Shown here: one piece after another, positions 13,226-19,358 of the stretch
Layout of the letters: every line of letters starts with the position of its first letter
Position numbering within the stretch: position 1 is the first letter of the stretch
NCBI GenBank assembly: GCA_050292445.1
Contig: JBNKLQ010000094.1
Location: 1 to 20,022 of the forward strand
Length of the DNA: 20,022 nucleotides
Source: Leptofilum sp050292445
GTDB lineage: Bacteria > Chloroflexota > Anaerolineae > Promineifilales > Promineifilaceae
Direction of reading: 5' to 3'
Position numbers and translations under genes: made by a program
Notes under the pieces: generated by a model
Database searches by the model: none
The model's input: the letters and a program-made list of their open reading frames with translations, nothing else
Told to the model about the DNA's origin: nothing

Positions 13226-14956
13226 ATGTGGAACAACAATTGGCGTGAAGAGATTTGGCAAAATTTAGACCAGCCGTGGGACATTGTGGTGGTGGGCGGC
13301 GGCATTACCGGCGCGGGCATCTTGCGCGAGGCAACCCGGTTAGGGCTGAAAACTTTGCTGGTTGAGCAGCGGGACTTTGCTTTTGGTACCTCCAGCCGCA
13401 GCTCCAAGCTGGTACACGGCGGGCTGCGCTACCTGAAGCAAGGCAAAATTGGGTTGACGCAGGCCAGCGTGCAGGAACGGCAGCGACTGCAAGAATCGGC
13501 TCCAGGGCTGGTCGATCCACTGGGCTTTTTGCTGGCGAACGTGAAGGGCAGCGGCCAACGGCGAGAAAAATGGCTCATCCAGGCGGGACTTTCCTTTTAT
13601 GATTTGGTAGCACTGCAATGGAGCCATCGCTACTACAGCCCGCAAGATGTGTGGATGCTGGCCCCACGCCTTAACGTGCAGGATTTGGCCGGGGCGTTTC
13701 ACTATTTTGATGCCCAAACAGATGATGCGCGACTGGTGCTGCGCGTGCTGCGCGAGGCAGTGGCGGCAGGTGGTACGGCCGTAAACTACGTCGCTGCTGT
13801 TGATCTCATTCGTGAAGAGGGGCAAGTGGTGGGGGTGATGCTGCAAGATCGAGAAACAGGGCAGGAAACGGCCGTTCGGGCCAAAATCGTCATTAACGCT
13901 ACAGGTGCCTGGGCGGACGAGCTGCGGCAAAAGATAGACCAGGAACCAAGGCTGCGTCCTCTGCGCGGCAGCCATCTCATTTTCCCCCAATGGCGCTTTC
14001 CCCTGGCCCAGGCTGTGTCGTTTAATCATCCGCTGGACGGCCGTTTTGTCTTCATTTTCCCTTGGGAGGGCTTAACGCTGGTGGGCACCACCGACGTGGA
14101 CCACAGCGAAGATTTGGACCATGAACCACACATCACGCCTGGCGAAGTGGCCTATTTGATGGCCGCTGTAGAATCCCGCTATCCCTCTCTGGCTCTGACG
14201 CTGGATGACGTGCTAGCCACCTTTGCCGGGGTACGGCCCGTTATCAACACGGGCAAAGCCGACCCCTCGGACGAATCGCGTGACCATGTGGTGTGGACAG
14301 AAAATGGCTTGCTCACCGTAACCGGCGGCAAGCTCACTACCTTCCGCCTCATCGCTCTGGACGCGCTCAAGGCGGCCCGTGCCGCCCTGCCCGACATGCC
14401 CAAAATTGATGAGGATGATCCAGCATTAAACGAGGTAACGGAAGATTTACCCGCCATTTTACCGGAAACCATCCGGCGGCGGCTGATTGGGCGCTACGGG
14501 CAGGAAGCCGCCGATTTGGTGGCCGCCGCCCAACCGGACGAGCTGGCCATCATCCCTAATACCAACGTGCTGTGGGCAGAGCTGCGCTGGGCAGCCCGCA
14601 GCGAGGGCGTGGTGCATCTGGATGATTTGCTGCTGCGGCGGGTGCGTCTGGGATTGTTGCTGCCGCAAGGGGGTGCGGCGCTAGAAGATCGGATTCAAGC
14701 AATTTGTCAGGCGGAACTGGGCTGGGAAGACGGCCGTTGGGCTGAAGAGTGGCAAGCCTACCAGCAGCGGTGGCAGGCCAAATACAGCCTGCCACCCCAG
14801 GAGACCATCCCCGACTGGCACACCATGTTGCAAAAGCCAGAAACACCCATCATTTCTAAAGAGTCAGCGCAAAACCAAACGGCCGTTGCCGGGCTATTAT
14901 TGGGGACGGCTTTTACACTCATTTTGCTTTATTTTGGACTGCGTAAACGGAATTAA
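13226..14956 (+). CDS. glpD: Glycerol-3-phosphate dehydrogenase (FAD), membrane-anchored
   Basis: This 576-residue enzyme oxidises sn-glycerol-3-phosphate to DHAP and feeds electrons to quinone at the inner membrane. The N-terminal Rossmann fold has VVVGGGITGAGILREATRLG (21-40). The family signature FGTSSRSSKLVHGGLRYL lies at 53-70. INATGAWADEL and the late GVRPV and VTGGKLTTFR blocks complete the DAO domain. A C-terminal DAO_C-type helical domain follows. Unusually, residues ~552-572 (TAVAGLLLGTAFTLILLYFG) form a clear transmembrane helix ending in RKRN, a tail that E. coli GlpD lacks. ATG 13226 follows GGGAG by 6 nt; a TTG at 13199 is less likely. It is probably co-transcribed with the oxidase gene and completes the GlpF-GlpK-GlpD route. 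Confidence 0.93.
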   Translation: MWNNNWREEIWQNLDQPWDIVVVGGGITGAGILREATRLGLKTLLVEQRDFAFGTSSRSSKLVHGGLRYLKQGKIGLTQASVQERQRLQESAPGLVDPLGFLLANVKGSGQRREKWLIQAGLSFYDLVALQWSHRYYSPQDVWMLAPRLNVQDLAGAFHYFDAQTDDARLVLRVLREAVAAGGTAVNYVAAVDLIREEGQVVGVMLQDRETGQETAVRAKIVINATGAWADELRQKIDQEPRLRPLRGSHLIFPQWRFPLAQAVSFNHPLDGRFVFIFPWEGLTLVGTTDVDHSEDLDHEPHITPGEVAYLMAAVESRYPSLALTLDDVLATFAGVRPVINTGKADPSDESRDHVVWTENGLLTVTGGKLTTFRLIALDALKAARAALPDMPKIDEDDPALNEVTEDLPAILPETIRRRLIGRYGQEAADLVAAAQPDELAIIPNTNVLWAELRWAARSEGVVHLDDLLLRRVRLGLLLPQGGAALEDRIQAICQAELGWEDGRWAEEWQAYQQRWQAKYSLPPQETIPDWHTMLQKPETPIISKESAQNQTAVAGLLLGTAFTLILLYFGLRKRN

Positions 14957-14976
14957 GACAAACCGCAAAGAAATGC

Positions 14977-15033
14977 ATTTTCCCGGAAACTTCGGTCGTG
15001 GCACTTTCCACCCCGAACAGTTTCCGGGAAAAT
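14977..15033. repeat. Constant-spacer inverted repeat, copy B
   Basis: The perfect 15-nt arms ATTTTCCCGGAAACT (14977-14991) and AGTTTCCGGGAAAAT (15019-15033) flank a 27-nt spacer. It lies between glpD and the convergent small ORF. The spacer itself has short pairing (GTGG/CCAC, TCGG/CCGA). The placement would fit a bidirectional 3' hairpin, but copies A and C sit in promoter regions. Confidence 0.75.
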
Positions 15034-15062
15034 TTGGCTCCCGACCAGAGGTATAGGTTGGC

Positions 15063-15239
15063 TTATTGATTCACCATTTGGGCGTGCAGCGGCTTAGATT
15101 GGTTGCTGCTACTTTCTGCGTTGTCATACGTCTCTGTCCAATCTTCGTGGCGGCTTAGCTGCGAGGAGCGGACAGCAGCAAATATGACGAGTGTGGAAGT
15201 TATCAGGCTTAGAATGGAGAAAATCAAGAGTGCCATCAT
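15063..15239 (-). CDS. Small single-pass membrane protein, unknown
   Basis: A 58-residue reading frame starts at one of two adjacent ATGs (15239 or 15236). The N-terminal MMALLIFSILSLITSTLVIF and following AAVRSS make one membrane helix. After it comes a polar tail (RHEDWTETYDNAESSSNQSK). A longer frame opens at 15347, but its first 36 residues look non-coding. The ribosome site is weak (GGGAAC about 7 nt upstream). I do not recognise a family. The coherent TM-plus-tail pattern supports a real gene, but it could be chance. It lies downstream of the response regulator, on the same strand. Confidence 0.4.
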   Translation of the reverse strand: MMALLIFSILSLITSTLVIFAAVRSSQLSRHEDWTETYDNAESSSNQSKPLHAQMVNQ

Positions 15240-15345
15240 TGTTTCGTTCCCAGTTTTGCCGTGTGTGTAAACGGCCGTTTGTTTAACAATGATCACACTA
15301 TAGTGGATGTAACTTTCGGATGCGACGACATACGTGCCACGGCTC

Positions 15346-15361
15346 ACGCACTTGAGTGCGT
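15346..15361. repeat. Short palindrome with ACGCACT/AGTGCGT arms
   Basis: The perfect 7-nt arms ACGCACT (15346-15352) and AGTGCGT (15355-15361) have a 2-nt loop, just past the response regulator stop. The core is shared with the repeats at 1030-1058 and 1835-1861. No T-tract follows on either strand. Confidence 0.5.
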
Positions 15362-15383
15362 CAGATTTGCGAGGAGTTAATTG

Positions 15384-15809
15384 TCAGGCTTCAATCTTTT
15401 TTTTAGCAGGAGGGTTATTAAACGTGGTATTGTTGACGGTCGTTTCCCCTAAAACTTCATTAATATTGCGCGTCAGTTCATCTAGGCCAGTTGGCTTCAC
15501 CAAGTAACGATTGGCCCCAGCCTGCAAGCCTTCCTGGATCGCTTCCTGGTGTGCTTTGCCGCTAAGCATGATGATGGGGATTTCGGCCGTTTCTTCGGTG
15601 TCGCGCAGCTGGCGACACAAGGTTAACCCATCCATGCGCGGCATCATCACATCCAAAATCAAAACGTCTGGGTTACATTCGGGGATTTTTTCTAGCGCTT
15701 CCAAACCGTCTTGGGCTACAAAAGATTGATAGCCCATCATGGTCAACATGGTTGACAACAACTGTCGAATATCGTGTTCATCGTCCACAACCAGGACTGA
15801 GCAATTCAT
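15384..15809 (-). CDS. Single-domain response regulator (CheY-like receiver)
   Basis: This 141-residue protein consists of one receiver domain and a short Lys-rich tail. Residues expected for phosphorylation are present: the acidic pair in VLVVDDEHD (Asp9, Asp10), the phospho-acceptor Asp53 in LILDVMMPRMDG, Ser83 in the Thr/Ser switch position (MLSGKA) and Lys105 in YLVKPTG. No DNA-binding or enzymatic output domain follows, so it would act through protein contacts or as a phosphate shuttle. ATG 15809 is preferred over a frame opening at 15833, because MNCSVLVVDDE is the normal start and GGAG lies 9 nt upstream. No histidine kinase is nearby, so its partner is unknown. It is divergent from aroC. 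Confidence 0.9.
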   Translation of the reverse strand: MNCSVLVVDDEHDIRQLLSTMLTMMGYQSFVAQDGLEALEKIPECNPDVLILDVMMPRMDGLTLCRQLRDTEETAEIPIIMLSGKAHQEAIQEGLQAGANRYLVKPTGLDELTRNINEVLGETTVNNTTFNNPPAKKKIEA

Positions 15810-15963
15810 CTTCCACTTCTCCACATTTAGCATGAAGACCCCAGGAAACTGCTCGGGGAATATCTTGTTGTTTTGGGATTGTGCCAGTTGGGAACTACTC
15901 TGGACAGAGTCTAAATTACCATATTAAATAGTACTTACGGCCTATATTACGAATCTAGATAGG

Positions 15964-16019
15964 GCCACAGAGAACACAGAGCAAATAAAGGTCTCTAAAC
16001 TCTCCGTGAACTCTTTGGC
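15964..16019. repeat. CACAGAG-type imperfect inverted repeat
   Basis: GCCACAGAGAACACAGAG (15964-15981) faces CTCTCCGTGAACTCTTTGGC (16000-16019), an imperfect hairpin with an 18-nt loop. Its internal ~9-nt periodicity (CACAGAGAA CACAGAG) resembles low-complexity intergenic repeats seen elsewhere in the window in other sequence versions. Confidence 0.45.
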
Positions 16020-16073
16020 GAATTTTAAGAGAGACGGCCGTTCAGAGGTAGAATAGACCGCAAACACAACACC

Positions 16074-16130
16074 ATTTCCCCGGAAACATCTCAACGGCTT
16101 GGTGATGTGGCAATCAGTTTCCGGGGAAAC
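16074..16130. repeat. Constant-spacer inverted repeat, copy C
   Basis: The perfect 13-nt arms TTTCCCCGGAAAC (16075-16087) and GTTTCCGGGGAAA (16117-16129) extend by one A/A mismatch step to the same 27-nt spacer as copies A and B. The right arm ends 13 nt before the aroC ATG and lies next to its ribosome site, so a hairpin here could influence aroC translation. Confidence 0.7.
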
Positions 16131-16142
16131 AAAAGGATTCGT

Positions 16143-17387
16143 ATGGAAATTTTAGGCGGCCCCCTTTTTAGCGTAGCCGGAGCTGGTGAATCGCACGGCC
16201 CCGGCATCAGTACCATCGTTTTTGGCTGTCCGCCTGGCCTCTGGCTCAGTCGCAGCCAGATTCAGGCGTATCTGGACCGGCGGCGGCCCGGCAGCAGCCG
16301 ACACGGCACGCCGCGCAACGAAAAAGACAAGGTGCTGCTGCTGGCTGGCCTCTACCAGGACGATCATGACGCCCTCGCCGCTGGCCCAGCCATCGAAGCC
16401 ACTGTAGAGGGCAATACGTTTGCCACCACTGCCTACGAAACCGGCTTCACCACCGGCGAACCGATTAGTGCGCTGGTGCTTTCGGCCTCATCCAAATCGC
16501 GCCACTACGACCAGTTTGCCGGGCCAACTGGGGCAGTTCGTCCCGGCCACACCGATTTGGTGAAATACCACAAAGCCAAAGGACATGTGGATATTCGCGG
16601 CGGCGGCCGTTCCAGCTACCGCAGCACCATTTCCGACGTGATTGGTGGCTCGATTGCCCGTATTTTTCTACAAGAAACGTTTGGCACAGTGATTTTGTCC
16701 TCCATTAGCCAGGTGGGGTCATTGCAAAGCCAACACAGCCTGAGTAATCATTTCACCCAATTGCTGCGCGATGACGGCGTAATCTCTGCTGAGCAAATAA
16801 CGCAGGTGCAGGCACAGTTGGCCAGCGCCGAAATTCACAGCCTGGACGCTAAGTTTGCCACCGCAGCGGGCAAACTGATCAAACAAACCCGCATCGACGG
16901 CGATTCGATTGGCGCAGCGGTGGAGGTGGTGGCGGTGAACGTACCCGCCCTGGCAGGCGACCCACTTTACAACAGCCTGAAGCTGCGACTGATGGGCAGC
17001 TTGGGCGGGCTGCACGCGGCCCAATCGTGCGAAATTGGGGATGGATTTCAGGTGGTGGCCCGGAAAGGCAGCGAAAACAACGATCCGATTCGGCGCAGCG
17101 GCTACCAGGGCAATTCGCACGGCGGGCTGATTGGCGGCGTGACGACGGGAATGCCGCTGGTATGCCGCGTTGGATTTAAACCCACGTCCACTATCGTTAA
17201 GCCACAGCAGTCGGTGCAAAAAAACCTGGAAGAGATCGATTTTCAGCTGGAGAAAGGGCGACACGACCCGTGCGTGGGCGTGCGGGCAGGCGTAACGCTG
17301 GAATCCCGCCTGGCCATCGAGCTGATGAATGCCGTTTTGATGCACCAGGCGCGCTCGGTGGATCCAGACCAGTTTAAATTATTTTGA
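16143..17387 (+). CDS. aroC: Chorismate synthase, divergent form
   Basis: This 414-residue protein is somewhat longer than E. coli AroC (361). The enzyme converts EPSP to chorismate with reduced FMN, the last shared step to aromatic amino acids. Motifs are AGAGESHGPG (His18), RRRPGSSRHGTPRNEKD, RPGHTDLVKY (His136), DIRGGGRSSYRST (150-162), GNSHGGLIGGVTTGMPLV (323-340), FKPTSTI and GRHDPCVGVRA (Asp375). Several canonical positions differ: RSSARET reads RSSYRST, and the usual VPVVEAM after GRHDPC reads AGVTLESR. It is therefore a distant or specialised member. ATG 16143 follows AAGGA by about 5 nt; the frame opens further upstream at 16107 inside a repeat. No other shikimate-pathway gene is adjacent. 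Confidence 0.85.
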   Translation: MEILGGPLFSVAGAGESHGPGISTIVFGCPPGLWLSRSQIQAYLDRRRPGSSRHGTPRNEKDKVLLLAGLYQDDHDALAAGPAIEATVEGNTFATTAYETGFTTGEPISALVLSASSKSRHYDQFAGPTGAVRPGHTDLVKYHKAKGHVDIRGGGRSSYRSTISDVIGGSIARIFLQETFGTVILSSISQVGSLQSQHSLSNHFTQLLRDDGVISAEQITQVQAQLASAEIHSLDAKFATAAGKLIKQTRIDGDSIGAAVEVVAVNVPALAGDPLYNSLKLRLMGSLGGLHAAQSCEIGDGFQVVARKGSENNDPIRRSGYQGNSHGGLIGGVTTGMPLVCRVGFKPTSTIVKPQQSVQKNLEEIDFQLEKGRHDPCVGVRAGVTLESRLAIELMNAVLMHQARSVDPDQFKLF

Positions 17388-17439
17388 GTAGCCGCAGTTC
17401 TTACTGCGCCATTCTTTCGCGGCAAGAAACCGCGACTAC
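17388..17439. repeat. Imperfect hairpin between convergent aroC and esterase genes
   Basis: GTAGCCGCAGTTCTTACTGC (17388-17407) faces GCGGCAAGAAACCGCGACTA (17419-17438, plus a final C), about 20-nt arms with several mismatches around 11 nt. It fills the entire gap between two convergent stops, so it may protect or end both mRNAs. No T-tract is present, so termination is only possible. Confidence 0.55.
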
Positions 17440-17442
17440 GAA

Positions 17443-18417
17443 TTAAAGCCAAAGGTTGCGCAAAAATTGGGCTTGTTTGCGCAGCTGGAACGGCCCGCCA
17501 CCTTCATGGTTGTTGTAATTGTAAACAGCTATCTCTTTATCCCCTGAGTAATGATTATAGGCCGCGTACACGGTGCTGGGCGGGCAAATGTTGTCCATCA
17601 GCCCCACGGAAAAGAGCGCCTTCGCTTTGGCTCGGGCGGCAAAGTTCACGCCATCAAAGTAAGAAAGGGTGTGGAACACAGTTTCGACCTGGTCACGGTG
17701 GGTGGCGCAATAGCGGGCAATTTCGTTGTAGGGGTCTGTCTCAATAAGTTCAGTGGCGCGCCGGTAATGACAAAGAAAGGGTACATCGGGCATGGCAACG
17801 GGTACGGCCGTATCCAACCCGGCCACCGCCAACGTAATCCCCCCACCCTGGCTGCCACCGGTGATGGCGATTCGGTCGGGAATCACAGCTGGCTGCCGCC
17901 GCATTAAAGTCAAGGCCCGCACCGCATCGACAAATACCCGGCGATAATAATAAGTATACGGATCAAGAATCCCCTGCGTCATAAAACCGGGCACATGCGA
18001 GCCAGTGCCTTGTGGCGCAATATCCACCGTGGTCCCTGGCCGACCGTGTGCCCATCCCTGGCCGCGCGTATCCATAACAAAATAAGCAAAACCGAGGCTG
18101 GGCCAGGCGAGCAAATCCAGCAAGAAGCCACGCCCGCCACTATAACCCAAATATTGCACCACGCAGGGTAGTGGTTCAGCTCGCTGGCGGGGCAGAAGAA
18201 ACCACCCTTTTACCGGCTGGCCACCAAATCCAGCAAAGGTTACATCGTAAGCATCTATTGTTTTTAACCCTTCATCCACAAGGTCGAACTTGGCATTCAT
18301 GGGCAATTCGGCCGTTTCAGCCAGGGTCTGCTGCCAAAACGTGTCAAAATCATCAGGTTCTTCACGGGGCGGTAAATAGCGTTGTAATTCGTTGAGGGGC
18401 AGGTCAATAAAAGGCAT
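17443..18417 (-). CDS. Carbohydrate esterase family 7 acetyl esterase (acetyl xylan esterase / cephalosporin-C deacetylase type)
   Basis: This 324-residue alpha/beta hydrolase has nearly the length of Thermotoga Axe (325). CE7 enzymes remove acetyl groups from short acetylated xylo-oligosaccharides and cephalosporin C, usually inside the cell as hexamers. Signatures are the RGQ motif (118-120, in VMDTRGQGW), the nucleophile elbow ITGGSQGGG with Ser189, Asp275 in SVGLMDNICPPST, and His304 in YNNHEGGG, each one residue from the Thermotoga triad (Ser188, Asp274, His303). Early Trp/Phe residues (DFDTFW) and Tyr92-Gly-Gly (YLGYSGG) are also typical. No signal peptide is seen. GGAG lies 7 nt before the ATG. 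It is divergent from the HAD gene and has no other glycan gene beside it. Confidence 0.92.
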   Translation of the reverse strand: MPFIDLPLNELQRYLPPREEPDDFDTFWQQTLAETAELPMNAKFDLVDEGLKTIDAYDVTFAGFGGQPVKGWFLLPRQRAEPLPCVVQYLGYSGGRGFLLDLLAWPSLGFAYFVMDTRGQGWAHGRPGTTVDIAPQGTGSHVPGFMTQGILDPYTYYYRRVFVDAVRALTLMRRQPAVIPDRIAITGGSQGGGITLAVAGLDTAVPVAMPDVPFLCHYRRATELIETDPYNEIARYCATHRDQVETVFHTLSYFDGVNFAARAKAKALFSVGLMDNICPPSTVYAAYNHYSGDKEIAVYNYNNHEGGGPFQLRKQAQFLRNLWL

Positions 18418-18504
18418 TGGGTTTCTCCATTTGTGAAATCTGTTTGTTAACGATAGCGGGTACGGCCGTTTCTGGCTACAATTTTACCAGAACGGTTGAG
18501 TAAA

Positions 18505-18532
18505 AAGTGAAAAGTGAGAAGTGAGAAGTGAA
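18505..18532. repeat. Heptanucleotide tandem repeat AAGTGAR x4
   Basis: Four consecutive 7-nt units, AAGTGAA, AAGTGAG, AAGTGAG and AAGTGAA, lie 45 nt upstream of the HAD gene start in the divergent gap with the esterase gene. The same unit appears once at 13152-13158. Copy number may vary among strains. Confidence 0.8.
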
Positions 18533-18577
18533 AGGTAGACAAGTTGCGCAATTACCAATTGGTCAAAGGGGAGAAGC

Positions 18578-19174
18578 GTGAAAGCAGTCATTTTTGACTT
18601 GGGCAACGTGCTGGTGAATTATGATGGAAAAGCAACCTTCACCGCAGTGAGTGAGCTGGCTGGGGTTTCCCTGGAAAAACTTTTCGCCCATTACCAATCC
18701 GTTGACCACACCTTTGGCACAGGCCAGCTCAGCGGGCGTGGCTACTACAATCTGCTCGACCAAACGTTTGGGCTGCAAGCCAGCTATGACAGCTTTGTGG
18801 CTGCCCTATGCCGTTACCAGGAGCGCAATGAAGCGGCTTTTGCTTTTGCCCGCGAGCTGCAAGCGCAGGCTGATGTTGTTGTGGGCATCATCAGTAACAC
18901 GAATGAGGTACATGCTAACTGGCTGCACGCCAACTTGCCAGAGCTTAAGCAATTTAGCAGTGTCATCTTGAGTAATGAAGTCGGCCTGCTAAAACCGGAC
19001 CCGGCCATTTTTAAGCTGGCACTCAATCAGCTGGGTGTTTCGCCAGAGCAAGCGCTTTTTGTGGATGATGTGGCGGAGAATGTTGTGGGGGGAACGGCCG
19101 TTGGCCTTGCCAGTTACCTACACCAAAATTGGTCACTCACTCATCCCTTCATCAAAAATTGGTTGCAACAGTAG
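18578..19174 (+). CDS. HAD-superfamily phosphatase (YihX-like subfamily IA)
   Basis: This 198-residue protein contains all four HAD motifs: motif I IFDLGNVLVNYD (nucleophile Asp7), motif II GIISNTNEV, motif III GLLKPDPAIF (Lys), and motif IV ALFVDDVAENV (paired Asp). The second motif I aspartate is Gly9, as in E. coli YihX (glucose-1-phosphatase) and its relatives that start FDLGNV. A helical cap between motifs I and II (~residues 20-85) fits subfamily IA. Substrate cannot be predicted; small sugar phosphates are typical. It starts with GTG at 18578, with GGGGAG 4 nt upstream. It is divergent from the CE7 gene; a shared role in sugar metabolism is only a guess. One ACGGCCGT copy encodes Thr-Ala-Val near the end. 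Confidence 0.9.
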   Translation: MKAVIFDLGNVLVNYDGKATFTAVSELAGVSLEKLFAHYQSVDHTFGTGQLSGRGYYNLLDQTFGLQASYDSFVAALCRYQERNEAAFAFARELQAQADVVVGIISNTNEVHANWLHANLPELKQFSSVILSNEVGLLKPDPAIFKLALNQLGVSPEQALFVDDVAENVVGGTAVGLASYLHQNWSLTHPFIKNWLQQ

Positions 19175-19279
19175 CTCTTTTGCCCCTTTTTCTAAGAAAA
19201 GTCAGAAAATCTCCCCAAATTGTAACCTGATTATCGTAATTTTGTTTTATTTCCCTGCACCCACAGGAGAAAAATCGGG

Positions 19280-19285
19280 TACAAT
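19280..19285 (+). promoter_or_regulatory. Possible -10 element (TACAAT) upstream of the sigma factor gene
   Basis: TACAAT lies 74 nt before the ATG at 19359 and matches five of six -10 bases. No credible -35 hexamer is found at 16-18 bp. Just downstream CTACAAA is repeated twice. Weak evidence. Confidence 0.25.
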
Positions 19286-19358
19286 GTGAGGTACAACGCA
19301 CCTACAAACTACCTACAAATAAACTATCAAGCGTCACAATCGTCATTGCGTAGTTCCT

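Larger units (their letters stand above)
15810..16142. other. Non-coding divergent region between response regulator and aroC
   Basis: About 330 bp holds no credible gene. It contains an imperfect inverted repeat of CACAGAG type (15964-15981 with 16000-16019), one ACGGCCGT at 16034, and constant-spacer repeat copy C immediately ahead of aroC. Promoters for both flanking genes must lie here, but I could not place them convincingly. Confidence 0.55.
396..19101. repeat. Highly iterated palindrome ACGGCCGT, about 36 copies spread over the window
   Basis: Exact copies begin at 396, 997, 1907, 2120, 2331, 2950, 3153, 3278, 3350, 3476, 3737, 4454, 6263, 7361, 7966, 9152, 9371, 9569, 10061, 10403, 10829, 11277, 11585, 12177, 12404, 12761, 13775, 13868, 14037, 14730, 14879, 15271, 16034, 17804, 18462 and 19094. 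About 17 extend to AACGGCCGTT. Random DNA of this composition should hold fewer than one 8-mer of this kind in 20 kb. Most copies are inside genes. In the plus-strand oxidase and glpD genes they read either Thr-Ala-Val or (Asp/Tyr)-Gly-Arg. Confidence 0.9.

Noticed and set aside
15240..15347. Longer start for the small membrane ORF at 15347
   Set aside because: The first 36 residues are mixed polar sequence without family resemblance, and the hydrophobic helix begins right after the two adjacent ATGs at 15239 and 15236.
11417..16130. CRISPR array formed by the TTTCCCCGGAAAC repeats
   Set aside because: The arms are in inverted, not direct, orientation. The three units are kilobases apart, and no cas genes are present.
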